Part shown: one piece after another, positions 1-7,367 of the stretch
Layout: every line of letters starts with the position of its first letter
How positions within the stretch are numbered: the stretch's first letter is position 1
DNA from: Candidatus Methanomethylophilus sp. UBA78
Lineage (GTDB): Archaea; Thermoplasmatota; Thermoplasmata; Methanomassiliicoccales; Methanomethylophilaceae
NCBI GenBank assembly: GCA_002503545.1
Contig: DARY01000022.1
Coordinates: 1 to 17,447, forward strand
Reading direction: 5' to 3'
DNA length: 17,447 nucleotides
The notes under the pieces: generated by a model
What the model was told of the DNA's origin: nothing
Databases searched by the model: none
What the model saw: the letters and a program-made list of their open reading frames with translations, nothing else
Program-made: the position numbers and the translations under genes

Positions 1-1200
1 GACGTAGTCGTACGTCAGGTCGCATCCCCACCCGGTCGCGCTCTCGCTGCCCACGCCCAGGTCGAGCTGGAGGGTGACCTCCTTGTTGTCCATCGCCATG
101 CGGACAACCTCGACGGACCTCTCCTCCTGGAAGACGGGTGCCCCGGAATCTAGGATCGGGACCTCCATGTCCCCTCCCTTGATGGTTAGGTGGACGTCGT
201 TGAGGTTGAAGTTGGCGCCGCTGTTGCCGAGGGCCATCATGACGCGTCCGTAGTTGGGGTCGGAACCGAAGATGGCCGACTTGACCAGAGGGGAGTTGAT
301 GATGGTCTTGACGACCTTCCTGGCATCCTCCTTGGTCTCGGCCCCGGTGACCTCGACGGTGATGAGTTTGCTCGCGCCCTCGCCGTCCATGGCGATGGTG
401 CGCGCGATTTTGGTCATGACCATGCGCAGGGCGTCCACGAAGGCGGGGTCGTCGTCGGCGGCCTGCCCTCCCGCCATGCCGTTGGCCAGCATGATGCAGG
501 TGTCGTTGGTCGACTGGTCCCCGTCGACGGAGACCATGTTCATGGAGTCGTCGAGTATCGACTGGAAAGTCTCGTTGAACTTGGAGGTGAGCACCGCATC
601 GGTCGTGATCATGGAGAGGGTGGTGCCGTGCAGGACCTTAAGATGCGGGGCGATCATGCCGCTGCCCTTGGAGATGGCGGATATGTAGACGAGGGTGCCG
701 TCGCCGAGGCGGACGCGGACCGAGCACTCCTTCTTTATGGTGTCGGTGGTCATGATGGCCTCGCAGAGCAGACCGTCTGCCTCCCTGCCGATGTCGAGCT
801 GCTTCACGGCCTTGGATATCCCGTACTGCACCTTGTGCATGTCCATGAAGCGGCCGATGAGACCGGTGGACATGATGCCCACCTCCTTGGGGTCGATGTT
901 GAGCTCCGCGGCGGCGGCCCTCTGCATCGTCTCGGCGTCCTCGTACCCGCGGCGGCCGGTGAGGGCGTTCGCGTTGCCGCTGTTGACCACCACGGCGGAC
1001 AGCTTCGGCGAGTTGTCGTTTATCATAACCTGCACCGGCGCGGCCTTGACCTTGTTCGAGGTGAAGGCCTTGAACGCGGTCGCGGGGACCTCCGAATACA
1101 GAAGTCCCAGATCGAGGGCGCGGTATTTCACTCCGCTGTGGACGCCCGCCGCTTTGAATCCCTGAGGGGTGGTAATGCCACCGTCGATTATCTCTACCAT
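1..1200 (-). CDS. argJ: Arginine biosynthesis protein ArgJ (glutamate N-acetyltransferase), 3' end cut by the window edge
   Basis: ArgJ moves the acetyl group from N-acetylornithine to glutamate and so recycles acetyl in the cyclic arginine pathway; some members also make N-acetylglutamate from acetyl-CoA. The visible 400 residues begin with MVEIIDGGITTPQGFKAAG, typical of the family, and include VNSGNANALTG and KGSGMIAP. Family members are made as one chain that cleaves itself before a threonine. Here the candidate is Thr193 in the stretch HGTTLSMITTDA, preceded by Gly rather than the more usual Ala, with a few extra residues after MIAP. The last visible residues, WGCDLTYDYV, match the family C-terminus, so only about ten residues are missing. 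The ATG at 1200 lies 6 nt after the argC stop, with GGAG about 11 nt upstream; argC and argJ are evidently cotranscribed. The enzyme is cytoplasmic. Confidence 0.95.
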   Translation of the reverse strand, partial: MVEIIDGGITTPQGFKAAGVHSGVKYRALDLGLLYSEVPATAFKAFTSNKVKAAPVQVMINDNSPKLSAVVVNSGNANALTGRRGYEDAETMQRAAAAELNIDPKEVGIMSTGLIGRFMDMHKVQYGISKAVKQLDIGREADGLLCEAIMTTDTIKKECSVRVRLGDGTLVYISAISKGSGMIAPHLKVLHGTTLSMITTDAVLTSKFNETFQSILDDSMNMVSVDGDQSTNDTCIMLANGMAGGQAADDDPAFVDALRMVMTKIARTIAMDGEGASKLITVEVTGAETKEDARKVVKTIINSPLVKSAIFGSDPNYGRVMMALGNSGANFNLNDVHLTIKGGDMEVPILDSGAPVFQEERSVEVVRMAMDNKEVTLQLDLGVGSESATGWGCDLTYDYV

Positions 1201-1206
1201 TTCCAA

Positions 1207-2226
1207 TCACACTCCTAGACCGGGGAAGTCGAGACCGTCGGCCTCCGGGAGTCCCAGCATGAGGTTCATGTTCTGAACCGCCTGCCCCGACGCACCCTTC
1301 ACGAGGTTGTCGAGGACCCCGAACACGACGGCCTTCCCGCCCATCGCCTTCGACCCCACCTGCGCATGGTTCGAACCGACCACGTCGCGTATCGAGGGCT
1401 CCGGCACGTAATGCACGAAGCGCTCGGCCCCGTACTGTTTCTCGTAGACGGCGTCGACGTCCTCCTGCGACGCGTCCTTCTTGAATTTGAAGTAGCAGGA
1501 GGATATTATCCCCCTGACTATGGGTACCAGATGCGGCACGAAAGTCGCATCCGTGCGGCCGCCGGCGAACATGTCGACCGCCATCTCTATCTCCGGCTGG
1601 TGCCTGTGGGTCCCCACCTTGTAGGGGATCACGGATTCGCCGCATGTCGGGTGGTGCAGGCGCGGGGACGGGGTCATCCCCGCTCCCGAGGTCCCGCTCT
1701 TGCCGTCCACGAACACGTCGCCGAAGACCAGGCCCGATTTCATAAGGGGGGCTATGGCCAGGATGGCCGAGGTCGCATAGCAGCCGGGGTTGGCCACCAG
1801 GTCCGCCCCCCTGATGCCGTCCCTGAACAGCTCGGGCAGTCCGAACACCGCCTCGGACAGTCCCTCCGGGTCGGTGTGCTCCTTGCCGTACCACTCGGCG
1901 TACAAGGAGGCATCCTTCAGGCGGTAGTCGCCGGAGAGGTCGATGCACTTGATCCCCCTTTCGCGGAGGGCGGGCACCTCGTCCATGGCGACACCGAAGG
2001 GCGTCGCCACCATGACGAGGTCCAGGTCCTTCGTCTCGGATATGCTCTCGGTGAACCTGATGTCGGTGTAACCCCTGAGGAAACCGTGCACGGAGGCCAC
2101 GTCCTTCCCCGCGTTCGAACGCGAGGTGAGGGCCGCCAGCTCTATATCGGGGTGTCTGCAAAGCAGACGGGAGAGTTCGCTTCCGGTATAGCCGGTCCCG
2201 CCGATGATACCCACTCTGTAGGACAT
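1207..2226 (-). CDS. argC: N-acetyl-gamma-glutamyl-phosphate reductase ArgC
   Basis: ArgC reduces N-acetylglutamyl-5-phosphate to the semialdehyde with NADPH, the third step of arginine synthesis. The 339-residue protein has the N-terminal dinucleotide-binding loop GGTGYTG (9-15), the catalytic cysteine in NPGCYAT (Cys149), the glycine-rich GKSGTSGAG (175-183) and the family histidine motif HRHQPE (207-212). Length and motif order are normal. The start at 2226 has AAGGAG with 8 nt spacing, so the mRNA carries a short leader with a ribosome binding site, unlike most first genes in this window. A GYTGSE motif right after the start excludes a later start. It is followed directly by argJ and is divergent from argG, which suggests coordinated arginine regulation across the 237-bp gap. 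Confidence 0.97.
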   Translation of the reverse strand: MSYRVGIIGGTGYTGSELSRLLCRHPDIELAALTSRSNAGKDVASVHGFLRGYTDIRFTESISETKDLDLVMVATPFGVAMDEVPALRERGIKCIDLSGDYRLKDASLYAEWYGKEHTDPEGLSEAVFGLPELFRDGIRGADLVANPGCYATSAILAIAPLMKSGLVFGDVFVDGKSGTSGAGMTPSPRLHHPTCGESVIPYKVGTHRHQPEIEMAVDMFAGGRTDATFVPHLVPIVRGIISSCYFKFKKDASQEDVDAVYEKQYGAERFVHYVPEPSIRDVVGSNHAQVGSKAMGGKAVVFGVLDNLVKGASGQAVQNMNLMLGLPEADGLDFPGLGV

Positions 2227-2268
2227 TTGGACTGCTCCTTGGTATAGGAGTAGTGCTCACAGAAAACA

Positions 2269-2280
2269 CCTTAAAAAAGG
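2269..2280 (-). promoter_or_regulatory. Candidate TATA box for argC-argJ inside an inverted repeat
   Basis: CCTTAAAAAAGG has 4-bp arms around a run of A; read on the minus strand it gives TTTTTTAAGG, the only AT-rich element upstream of argC. An initiation site about 25 nt downstream would give a roughly 20-nt leader carrying the AAGGAG ribosome binding site. The symmetry may also serve a repressor; this is inference from position only. Confidence 0.45.
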
Positions 2281-2430
2281 TATTGTCCCATTTGAGACAC
2301 AAACTGTCGGAATCGTTACGGTGGCAACAGGCGTGATACCATGGTGACGGAAGATTGCCAATGGGGACAGGAGCCGGGCGCCCTCTGGGCCGCGGGGCCC
2401 GGGACGGCGCGGAGGATCGCATGCCCGAGT

Positions 2431-2441
2431 TTTATTATATA
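2431..2441 (+). promoter_or_regulatory. TATA box for argG-argH, leaderless geometry
   Basis: TTTATTATATA is centred about 27 nt before the argG ATG at 2464, and no Shine-Dalgarno sequence lies in between. In archaea transcription starts about 25 nt after the TATA box, so the mRNA should begin at or next to the start codon. The rest of the 237-bp region between argC and argG is GC-rich, with short GC palindromes but no gene. Confidence 0.6.
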
Positions 2442-2463
2442 CCGTGGGATATGGACAGACCAT

Positions 2464-3711
2464 ATGGCAGCTAATAAAGCAGCAGACGGCAAAGGCAAGA
2501 GGGACAAGGTGGTCCTCGCCTACTCCGGAGGTCTCGACACCTCCGTCGACATACACTGGCTTCAGGAGAACTACGACGTCGACGTGGTCGCGATCTCGGT
2601 CGACGTCGGACAGCCCGAGACGGACGGCGAGGAGATCGTCGCCCGCGCCTACAGGAACGGCGCCGTCCGCGCCGACTTCTTCGACGTCCGCAAGGAGTTC
2701 GTCGAGGAGTACGTATGGCCCCTGGTGAAGGCCAACGGGATGTACCAGGACGTGTACCCGCTCAGCACCGCCATAGCCCGCCCGCTCATGGCCAAGACCC
2801 TCGTTAGGATAGCCCACGAGGAGGGTGCCAAGTACATAGCCCACGGCTGCACCGGCAAGGGGAACGACCAGGTCCGCTTCGACGCGGGCATCAAGGCGCA
2901 GGACCCCAACCTGGAGATCATCGCCCCCCAGCGCGAGTGGGTCGCCACCAGGGACGACGAGATCGACTATGCGGCCAAGCACGGCATCGAGATCAAGGCG
3001 AAGAAGGAAAGCCCCTACTCCAGGGACGAGAACCTCTGGGGAGCGTCCTGCGAGTGCGGCGCCCTCGAGAACGCCTGGAACGAGCCCCCGGCCGGGGTCT
3101 GGATCCACACCGTCGCCCCCGAGGAGGCCCCCAACACCCCCACCTTCGTGGAGATCGGGTTCGAGAAGGGCATCCCCGTGTCGCTGGACGGCGTAAAGAT
3201 GGACGGCATCGAGCTCATCGGCAAACTCAACAAGATCGCCGGGGAGAACGGCGTCGGGAGGATCGACCACGTGGAGGACAGGCTGGTCGGCATAAAGAGC
3301 CGCGAGACCTACGAGTGCCCGGCCGCGGTCGTCATCATAGCCGCCCACAGGGCCATGGAGGGGATGACCCTCCAGAGGGAGGTCCTCGACTTCAAGAAGA
3401 TCCTCGAGCAGAAGTTCACCCGCATAGTGTACGACGGGCAGTGGTTCGGCGGGCTGAGGGAACCCATCAACGCGTTCATAGACAAGACCCAGGAGTTCGT
3501 CACCGGCACCGTCCGCGTCAAGCTCCTCAAGGGCAGCGTCACCGTCGTCGGGAGGAAGAGCCCCTTCTCGCTCTACGACACCGGACTCGCCACCTACTCC
3601 AAGGACACCGTCGACACCTTCGACCACAAGGCCGCGGTGGGCTTCATCTACGTGTGGGGACTGCCGGACCAGACCGCGGCGAGGGCCCACAACCCCGAGA
3701 ACAAGCAGTGA
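2464..3711 (+). CDS. argG: Argininosuccinate synthase ArgG
   Basis: ArgG joins citrulline and aspartate at the cost of ATP (to AMP and PPi), the penultimate step of arginine synthesis. The 415-residue protein has the N-type ATP pyrophosphatase loop AYSGGLDTS (19-27) and the second family signature HGCTGKGNDQVRF (127-139), then ECGALEN and the C-terminal multimerisation region. About 15 mostly charged residues precede the first beta strand. I chose ATG 2464 because it sits about 27 nt after a good TATA box. The frame stays open to an ATG at 2341, but that start would lie upstream of the promoter and would add residues unlike any ArgG. The stop overlaps the argH start by one base (TGATG), so the two are probably translationally coupled. 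Confidence 0.97.
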   Translation: MAANKAADGKGKRDKVVLAYSGGLDTSVDIHWLQENYDVDVVAISVDVGQPETDGEEIVARAYRNGAVRADFFDVRKEFVEEYVWPLVKANGMYQDVYPLSTAIARPLMAKTLVRIAHEEGAKYIAHGCTGKGNDQVRFDAGIKAQDPNLEIIAPQREWVATRDDEIDYAAKHGIEIKAKKESPYSRDENLWGASCECGALENAWNEPPAGVWIHTVAPEEAPNTPTFVEIGFEKGIPVSLDGVKMDGIELIGKLNKIAGENGVGRIDHVEDRLVGIKSRETYECPAAVVIIAAHRAMEGMTLQREVLDFKKILEQKFTRIVYDGQWFGGLREPINAFIDKTQEFVTGTVRVKLLKGSVTVVGRKSPFSLYDTGLATYSKDTVDTFDHKAAVGFIYVWGLPDQTAARAHNPENKQ

Positions 3712-5165
3712 TGGCGATGGCGGGAAAAGCCCTGTGGTCGGGAAGGTTCGAGGACGGCATGGACGACAGCACCCTGAGGTTCACGTCCTCCCTGGACGTG
3801 GACTCCCGGATGGCGTTCTACGACATCATGGGATCGCTGGCGCACGTCCGTATGCTGAAGTCGTGCAAGATCGTCCCCGCGGAGGATGCGGAGAAGATAA
3901 TAGGCGGCCTGAAGGAGCTCGCGCAGCAGCTCAGGGACGGCAGACTGCAGATGGATTACTCCCTGGAGGACATCCACACCAACATCGAGGTCAGGCTGAC
4001 CGAGATGATCGGCCCGGCAGGGGGGAAGCTGCACACCGGCAGAAGCAGGAACGACCAGGTGGCCACCGACTTCAAGATGTACCTCAGGGACGCCGTCCTC
4101 AACACCGTCGACGCGGTCAACGGGCTCATACGCTCCCTGCAGGACGTGGCCAAGAGGAACAGGGACGTCATACTGCCCGGATACACCCACATGCAGCACG
4201 CCCAGCCCGTCACCCTGGCACATCACATGATGGCCCACGCCTTCCGCTTCGGGAGGGATGCGGACAGGTTCCTGGATGCGTTGAAGAGGATGGACAAGTG
4301 CCCACTCGGGTCCGCCGCCCTGGCCGGGACCACCTACCCCATCGACAGGAAGATGACCTCCGACCTCCTCGGGTTCAGCGACCCGACCGAGAACTCCATG
4401 GACTCCGTCGGTTCCAGGGACTTCGTGACCGAGATCGCGTTCGACGCCTCGATGGCCGCGATATCGATGTCCTCCCTCTGCGAGGAGTTCATCCTCTGGA
4501 ACTCCCAGGAGTTCAGGTACGTGGAGATGGACGACCGCTACTCCACCGGCTCCAGCATCATGCCCCAGAAGAAGAACCCGGACATAGCGGAACTCACCAG
4601 GGGCAAGACCGGAGGGGTCGTGGGAAGCCTCGTGGCCATGCTCGTGACGACCAAGAGCCTGCCCCTGTCGTACAACAGGGACCTGCAGGAGGACAAGAAG
4701 CCCGTGATGGAGTCCCTCGACACGGTCACCGAATGTGCCAGGATGATGTCCAAGGTGGTGTCCACCCTCAGGATCAACGAGAGCAGGATGCTGGAGGCCA
4801 CCAGCGGAGGGTTCATCAACGCGACCGACTTCGCCGACTACCTCGTCACCAAGGGCGTGCCGTTCAGGGAGGCCCACGGCATCGTGGGGGAGGCGGTCAG
4901 GTACTGCATCGAGAACAAGATCTCCCTCGACAACCTGACCCTGGACCAGTTCAGGAAGTTCTCCCCCCTGGTGGACAGCGACGTGTTCTCGGCCATAGCG
5001 GTCAAAAACTGTGTCGAGCGCAGGGACTCCTACGGCGGGACCTCGCCCGCATCCACCGACGTCGAGATCACCCTCTCCATGCAGGACAGCATGAACAGGG
5101 AGGAGGACGTCAGGATGAAGGACATGATAATTCAGAAGTGCTGGGACAGGCTTCTGAACGAATGA
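3711..5165 (+). CDS. argH: Argininosuccinate lyase ArgH
   Basis: ArgH splits argininosuccinate into arginine and fumarate and belongs to the fumarase/aspartase superfamily. The 484-residue protein begins MAMAGKALWSGRF. It has the substrate-binding HTGRSRNDQ (108-116), the catalytic Thr159-His160 in YTHMQHAQP, and the superfamily signature GSSIMPQKKNPD from Gly280, whose Ser281-Ser282 pair contains the catalytic serine. Length is normal. The start at 3711 overlaps the argG stop by one base; a second in-frame ATG at 3717 is equally possible, since neither has a strong ribosome binding site and coupling to argG is expected. A strong hairpin follows 5 nt after the stop. Confidence 0.97.
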   Translation: MAMAGKALWSGRFEDGMDDSTLRFTSSLDVDSRMAFYDIMGSLAHVRMLKSCKIVPAEDAEKIIGGLKELAQQLRDGRLQMDYSLEDIHTNIEVRLTEMIGPAGGKLHTGRSRNDQVATDFKMYLRDAVLNTVDAVNGLIRSLQDVAKRNRDVILPGYTHMQHAQPVTLAHHMMAHAFRFGRDADRFLDALKRMDKCPLGSAALAGTTYPIDRKMTSDLLGFSDPTENSMDSVGSRDFVTEIAFDASMAAISMSSLCEEFILWNSQEFRYVEMDDRYSTGSSIMPQKKNPDIAELTRGKTGGVVGSLVAMLVTTKSLPLSYNRDLQEDKKPVMESLDTVTECARMMSKVVSTLRINESRMLEATSGGFINATDFADYLVTKGVPFREAHGIVGEAVRYCIENKISLDNLTLDQFRKFSPLVDSDVFSAIAVKNCVERRDSYGGTSPASTDVEITLSMQDSMNREEDVRMKDMIIQKCWDRLLNE

Positions 5166-5170
5166 ACCGC

Positions 5171-5193
5171 CTGCGGGGACCCGCTCCCCGCAG
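5171..5193 (+). terminator. Hairpin terminator after argH
   Basis: A perfect 9-bp stem, CTGCGGGGA / TCCCCGCAG with a 5-nt loop, begins 5 nt after the argH stop. No strong T-run follows, so it may act as a 3' end stabiliser rather than a true terminator. Confidence 0.55.
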
Positions 5194-5247
5194 ACACCTT
5201 CCGTCCCGCTGTTTCTCAGAATAGAATATGATGTGCCAGACGTCCGT

Positions 5248-5268
5248 TTCCGCGATTGTTGCGCGGAA
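5248..5268. repeat. Inverted repeat in the argH/metY convergent gap
   Basis: TTCCGCG and CGCGGAA (7-bp arms) flank a 7-nt spacer. It lies between the 3' ends of two convergent genes, so it may form part of a bidirectional termination zone; no gene is visible between 5166 and 5329. Confidence 0.35.
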
Positions 5269-5294
5269 GGAGGCCGGGAAACGGTTTCTAAAGA

Positions 5295-5311
5295 GGGGGA
5301 GGGAATCCCCC
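5295..5311 (-). terminator. Hairpin terminator after metY
   Basis: On the minus strand GGGGGA, a 5-nt loop and TCCCCC are followed by TCTTT, about 20 nt past the metY stop. The 6-bp GC stem plus a T-containing tail fits a termination signal for the minus-strand gene. Confidence 0.45.
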
Positions 5312-5329
5312 GGGTTTAGATGGTCTGGC

Positions 5330-6712
5330 TCAGTTCTTGCCGAAGACCTTGGCGAACGCCTGCTCCAGATCGGCGATGAGGTCGTTTATGTTCTCGGCAC
5401 CGATGGACACCCTGATGGTGGTCGGGTGTATGTTGACCTTCTCGAGCTCGGCCTCGGTGAGCTGAGAGTGGGTGGTGGAGGCGGGGTGGATGATGAGGGA
5501 CTTCTCGTCGGCCACGTTCGCCAGCAGGCTGAACAGGGTGAGGCTCTCGGTGAGCTTCTGCGCCTGCTCTTTGGTTCCTTTCACGTCGAAGGTGAAGATG
5601 GCCCCGGCGCCGTTGGGGAAGTACTTCCTGTACAGCCCGTGGGTGGGGTTGCTCTCCAGCGAGGGATGGCTCACGTAGGAGACGTGGGGGTTGCCGCTCA
5701 GGTACTCCACGATCTTCAGGGAGTTCTCGACCTGCCTGTCGACGCGGAGGGACAGGGACTCGAGGGACACCAGCAGCGAGAACGCCACGATGGGGGAGAT
5801 CGACGCACCGGTGTCGCGGAGCAGTATGGCCCTTATCCAGGTGACGAATGCCCCGGGTCCGAAGTCGGAGAACACGACGCCGTGGTAGGAGGGGTCGGGC
5901 TCGGTGAGGTTGGGGTACCTGCCGTAGGACTTCCAGTCGGTCTTGCCGGACTCGACGATCACACCGGCGATGACCGTACCGTGCCCGCTGATGAACTTGG
6001 TGGCGGACTCGACGACGATGTCGGCTCCGTGCTCCAGGGGTCTGAACAGGTAGGGGGTCGCGAAGGTGTTGTCGACGATGAGGGCGACCTTGTTCCTGTG
6101 GGCGATCTCGGCTATGGCCTCGATGTCCACGACCTCGGAGTTCGGGTTCCCGAAGGTCTCGGCGAACAGGACCTTGGTCTTCTCGGTTATGGCCTTCTCG
6201 AAGTTCGAGGGGTCCCTGGGGTCCACCCAGGTGGTGGTTATGCCGTAGTTCTTGCGCAGGGTGTGCTCGAACAGGTTGAAGGTGCCGCCGTACAGGTTGT
6301 TGGCCGCTACTATGTTGTCGCCGGACAGTGCCAGCGCCGTGACGGCATAGGTCACCGCGGCTGCTCCGGAGGAGACCGCGAGCGCGGCGGCCCCTCCCTC
6401 GAGGGCGGCGATCCTGTCCTCGAACACGCTCTGGGTCGTGTTGGTGAGCCTGCCGTAGATGTTGCCTCCCTCCTTCAGGGCGAACCTGTCGGCGGCCTGC
6501 TTGGAGTTCTTGAACACGTAAGAGGTGGTCAGGTAGATGGGTACGGCCCTGGAGTCCGTGACGGGGTCCGGCTGCTCCTGGCCCTTGTGGATCTGCAGGG
6601 TGTCGAACCTGTACTTGTTGGGGTTCAGGGGGCCGGCGGGGACGTTGTACTTGTCCTCCACACGGAAAACCTTCTCTTCTTTCGATTTGCCTTTCTCGAT
6701 TCCGGTTGCCAT
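5330..6712 (-). CDS. metY: O-acetylhomoserine sulfhydrylase (PLP-dependent, Cys/Met metabolism family)
   Basis: This family replaces the acetyl group of O-acetylhomoserine with sulfide to give homocysteine for methionine. The 460-residue protein has FDTLQIHKGQ near the start, YGRLTNTTQ, the cofactor-stacking and aspartate region VDNTFATPYL, and the PLP lysine in ESATKFISGHGT (Lys239). The long C-terminal half with RVSIGAENINDLIADLEQAF fits the O-acetylhomoserine branch better than the shorter cystathionine enzymes. About 30 lysine- and glutamate-rich residues precede the conserved core. I place the start at 6712, which has GGAG with 9-nt spacing; an in-frame ATG at 6727 is the alternative. 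It is transcribed alone, convergent with argH. Substrate choice (O-acetyl versus O-phospho or O-succinyl homoserine) is inferred from family resemblance. Confidence 0.92.
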   Translation of the reverse strand: MATGIEKGKSKEEKVFRVEDKYNVPAGPLNPNKYRFDTLQIHKGQEQPDPVTDSRAVPIYLTTSYVFKNSKQAADRFALKEGGNIYGRLTNTTQSVFEDRIAALEGGAAALAVSSGAAAVTYAVTALALSGDNIVAANNLYGGTFNLFEHTLRKNYGITTTWVDPRDPSNFEKAITEKTKVLFAETFGNPNSEVVDIEAIAEIAHRNKVALIVDNTFATPYLFRPLEHGADIVVESATKFISGHGTVIAGVIVESGKTDWKSYGRYPNLTEPDPSYHGVVFSDFGPGAFVTWIRAILLRDTGASISPIVAFSLLVSLESLSLRVDRQVENSLKIVEYLSGNPHVSYVSHPSLESNPTHGLYRKYFPNGAGAIFTFDVKGTKEQAQKLTESLTLFSLLANVADEKSLIIHPASTTHSQLTEAELEKVNIHPTTIRVSIGAENINDLIADLEQAFAKVFGKN

Positions 6713-6770
6713 TTTTGTCATCTCCATTGTAGCGGCTCGCCGCTTGCTGATACCTATTACTATTCCCAAA

Positions 6771-6788
6771 TACTTATTATCTATTGTT
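6771..6788 (-). promoter_or_regulatory. Candidate TATA region for metY
   Basis: On the minus strand the stretch reads AATAGATAATAAGTATTT. Initiation about 25 nt downstream would leave a leader of roughly 30-40 nt containing the GGAG site for the 6712 start. Several AT-rich elements overlap here, so the exact box is uncertain. Confidence 0.4.
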
Positions 6789-6804
6789 AATGTAATCCTT
6801 ATCG

Positions 6805-6826
6805 GAATAATATGGACGAATTATTC
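6805..6826. repeat. AT-rich palindrome upstream of metY
   Basis: GAATAAT and ATTATTC form perfect 7-bp arms around an 8-nt spacer. It lies 10 nt past the stop of the gene at 6837-7223 and about 20-50 nt upstream of the likely metY TATA box. It could be an operator of metY or a weak 3' end signal for the upstream gene; its AT-rich stem makes it a poor terminator. Confidence 0.3.
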
Positions 6827-6836
6827 TTATCGTACC

Positions 6837-7223
6837 TCAGTTTTTCTTCGAAGGAAGGTCGAAAAGAATATCGTCGTCCTCGGTCACGTCGAAGCTTATC
6901 CCGGCTCCGGCCAGCAGCTCGGTGACGGATTCCCTGATCTTCCCGAGATCCACAATCTTCGGGTTGTAGCTCTGGAAGTAGAACTCCTTCCTGTCCAGGG
7001 GGAAGACCATCCTTATCCTGGCCTTCCTGACGTACCCTTCGGGTTTGCGGTTCTTCTCCAAGTCGTCCAGGTTGAGCTGTATGATCATAGTGAGCTCTTC
7101 CTCCTCCGGGACCTGGTCCGCGATGACGAGGGCCGATTTGAGGATGTCCGGGAAAACGGGTGCAAGGTCCTTGTAATCGCTCTTGCTGCCGAGGATGAAG
7201 TGGACGCTGCTCTTGGTTGCCAT
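6837..7223 (-). CDS. Conserved-looking small protein of unknown function (128 aa)
   Basis: I do not recognise this protein. It starts MATKSSVHFILGSKSDYKDLAP and is a charged, cysteine-free protein with no signal peptide or membrane segment, so it is probably cytoplasmic. It alternates strand-like stretches (SVHFILGS, LTMIIQLNL, ARIRMVFPL) with helical segments and ends in an acidic run before SKKN, suggesting a small compact alpha/beta domain. The start at 7223 is chosen because a TATA box lies about 28 nt upstream, the leaderless spacing seen repeatedly here; an in-frame ATG at 7244 lies too close to that box. It stands alone, divergent from thiD-thiN and upstream of metY in the same direction. 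A role in either pathway is not supported by anything beyond position. Confidence 0.75.
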   Translation of the reverse strand: MATKSSVHFILGSKSDYKDLAPVFPDILKSALVIADQVPEEEELTMIIQLNLDDLEKNRKPEGYVRKARIRMVFPLDRKEFYFQSYNPKIVDLGKIRESVTELLAGAGISFDVTEDDDILFDLPSKKN

Positions 7224-7245
7224 GTTCCAGCCTATCCCCATCAAT

Positions 7246-7257
7246 CTATTAAAAGAT
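7246..7257 (-). promoter_or_regulatory. TATA box for the 128-aa hypothetical gene
   Basis: ATCTTTTAATAG on the minus strand is centred about 28 nt before the ATG at 7223 and there is no ribosome binding site in between, so the transcript is predicted to be leaderless. Confidence 0.5.
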
Positions 7258-7258
7258 G

Positions 7259-7272
7259 AATCGGCACCGATT
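7259..7272. promoter_or_regulatory. Operator-like palindrome next to the hypothetical gene's TATA box
   Basis: AATCGG-CA-CCGATT has perfect 6-bp arms. It directly abuts the upstream edge of the minus-strand TATA box at 7246-7257, where a bound protein would block or recruit the basal factors. Function is inferred from symmetry and position. Confidence 0.35.
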
Positions 7273-7278
7273 TCTTAT

Positions 7279-7303
7279 GATAATATTTCAAAGATAAATA
7301 TTC
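7279..7303. repeat. Imperfect direct repeat in the divergent hypothetical/thiD-thiN promoter region
   Basis: GATAATATTTC (7279-7289) and GATAAATATTC (7293-7303) are near-identical copies 14 nt apart, each holding the palindrome AATATT. They lie between the two divergent TATA boxes and may be tandem regulator sites or simply AT-rich promoter DNA. Confidence 0.3.
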
Positions 7304-7328
7304 GTAAAAGAAAAACACGTGCCCCCGT

Positions 7329-7340
7329 TCCTAGGGTTAT
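7329..7340 (+). promoter_or_regulatory. Candidate thiamine operator, copy 1
   Basis: TCCTAGGGTTAT contains the perfect palindrome CCTAGG and runs into the upstream edge of the thiD-thiN TATA box, the position of the BRE. An 11-of-12 match in inverted orientation overlaps the thiM TATA box at 9839-9850, so it may be a shared site for a thiamine-responsive regulator. This is an inference from two copies only. Confidence 0.35.
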
Positions 7341-7346
7341 ATACTT
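7337..7346 (+). promoter_or_regulatory. TATA box for thiD-thiN
   Basis: TTATATACTT is centred about 26 nt before the ATG at 7368, giving a predicted leaderless or nearly leaderless transcript. I saw no TPP riboswitch sequence between it and the start codon, and there is no room for one. Confidence 0.6.
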
Positions 7347-7367
7347 AAAGTACATGGGGAAAGGCAC

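Noticed and set aside
638..2422. Open frame of 594 codons on the minus strand across argC and argJ.
   Set aside because: Arg/Gly/Pro-rich out-of-frame translation of argC and argJ; not a fusion.
2341..2463. In-frame 41-codon upstream extension of argG to an ATG at 2341.
   Set aside because: It would span the argG TATA box, and the added residues have no ArgG likeness.
2257..3690. Open frame of 477 codons antisense to argG.
   Set aside because: Compositionally biased shadow of argG with no recognisable domain.
5162..5224. A 20-codon frame starting ATG AAC CGC right at the argH stop.
   Set aside because: It lies on the terminator hairpin and encodes an Arg/Pro-rich peptide without a ribosome binding site or homology.
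5166..5329. Inverted repeats that might mark a mobile element or attachment site.
   Set aside because: No transposase, integrase or flanking direct repeat is present; they fit convergent 3' ends of argH and metY.
5228..6790. Open frame of 520 codons antisense to metY.
   Set aside because: Low-complexity Gly/Val/Leu-rich product typical of the strand opposite a GC-rich gene; metY on the other strand has all family motifs and a promoter.
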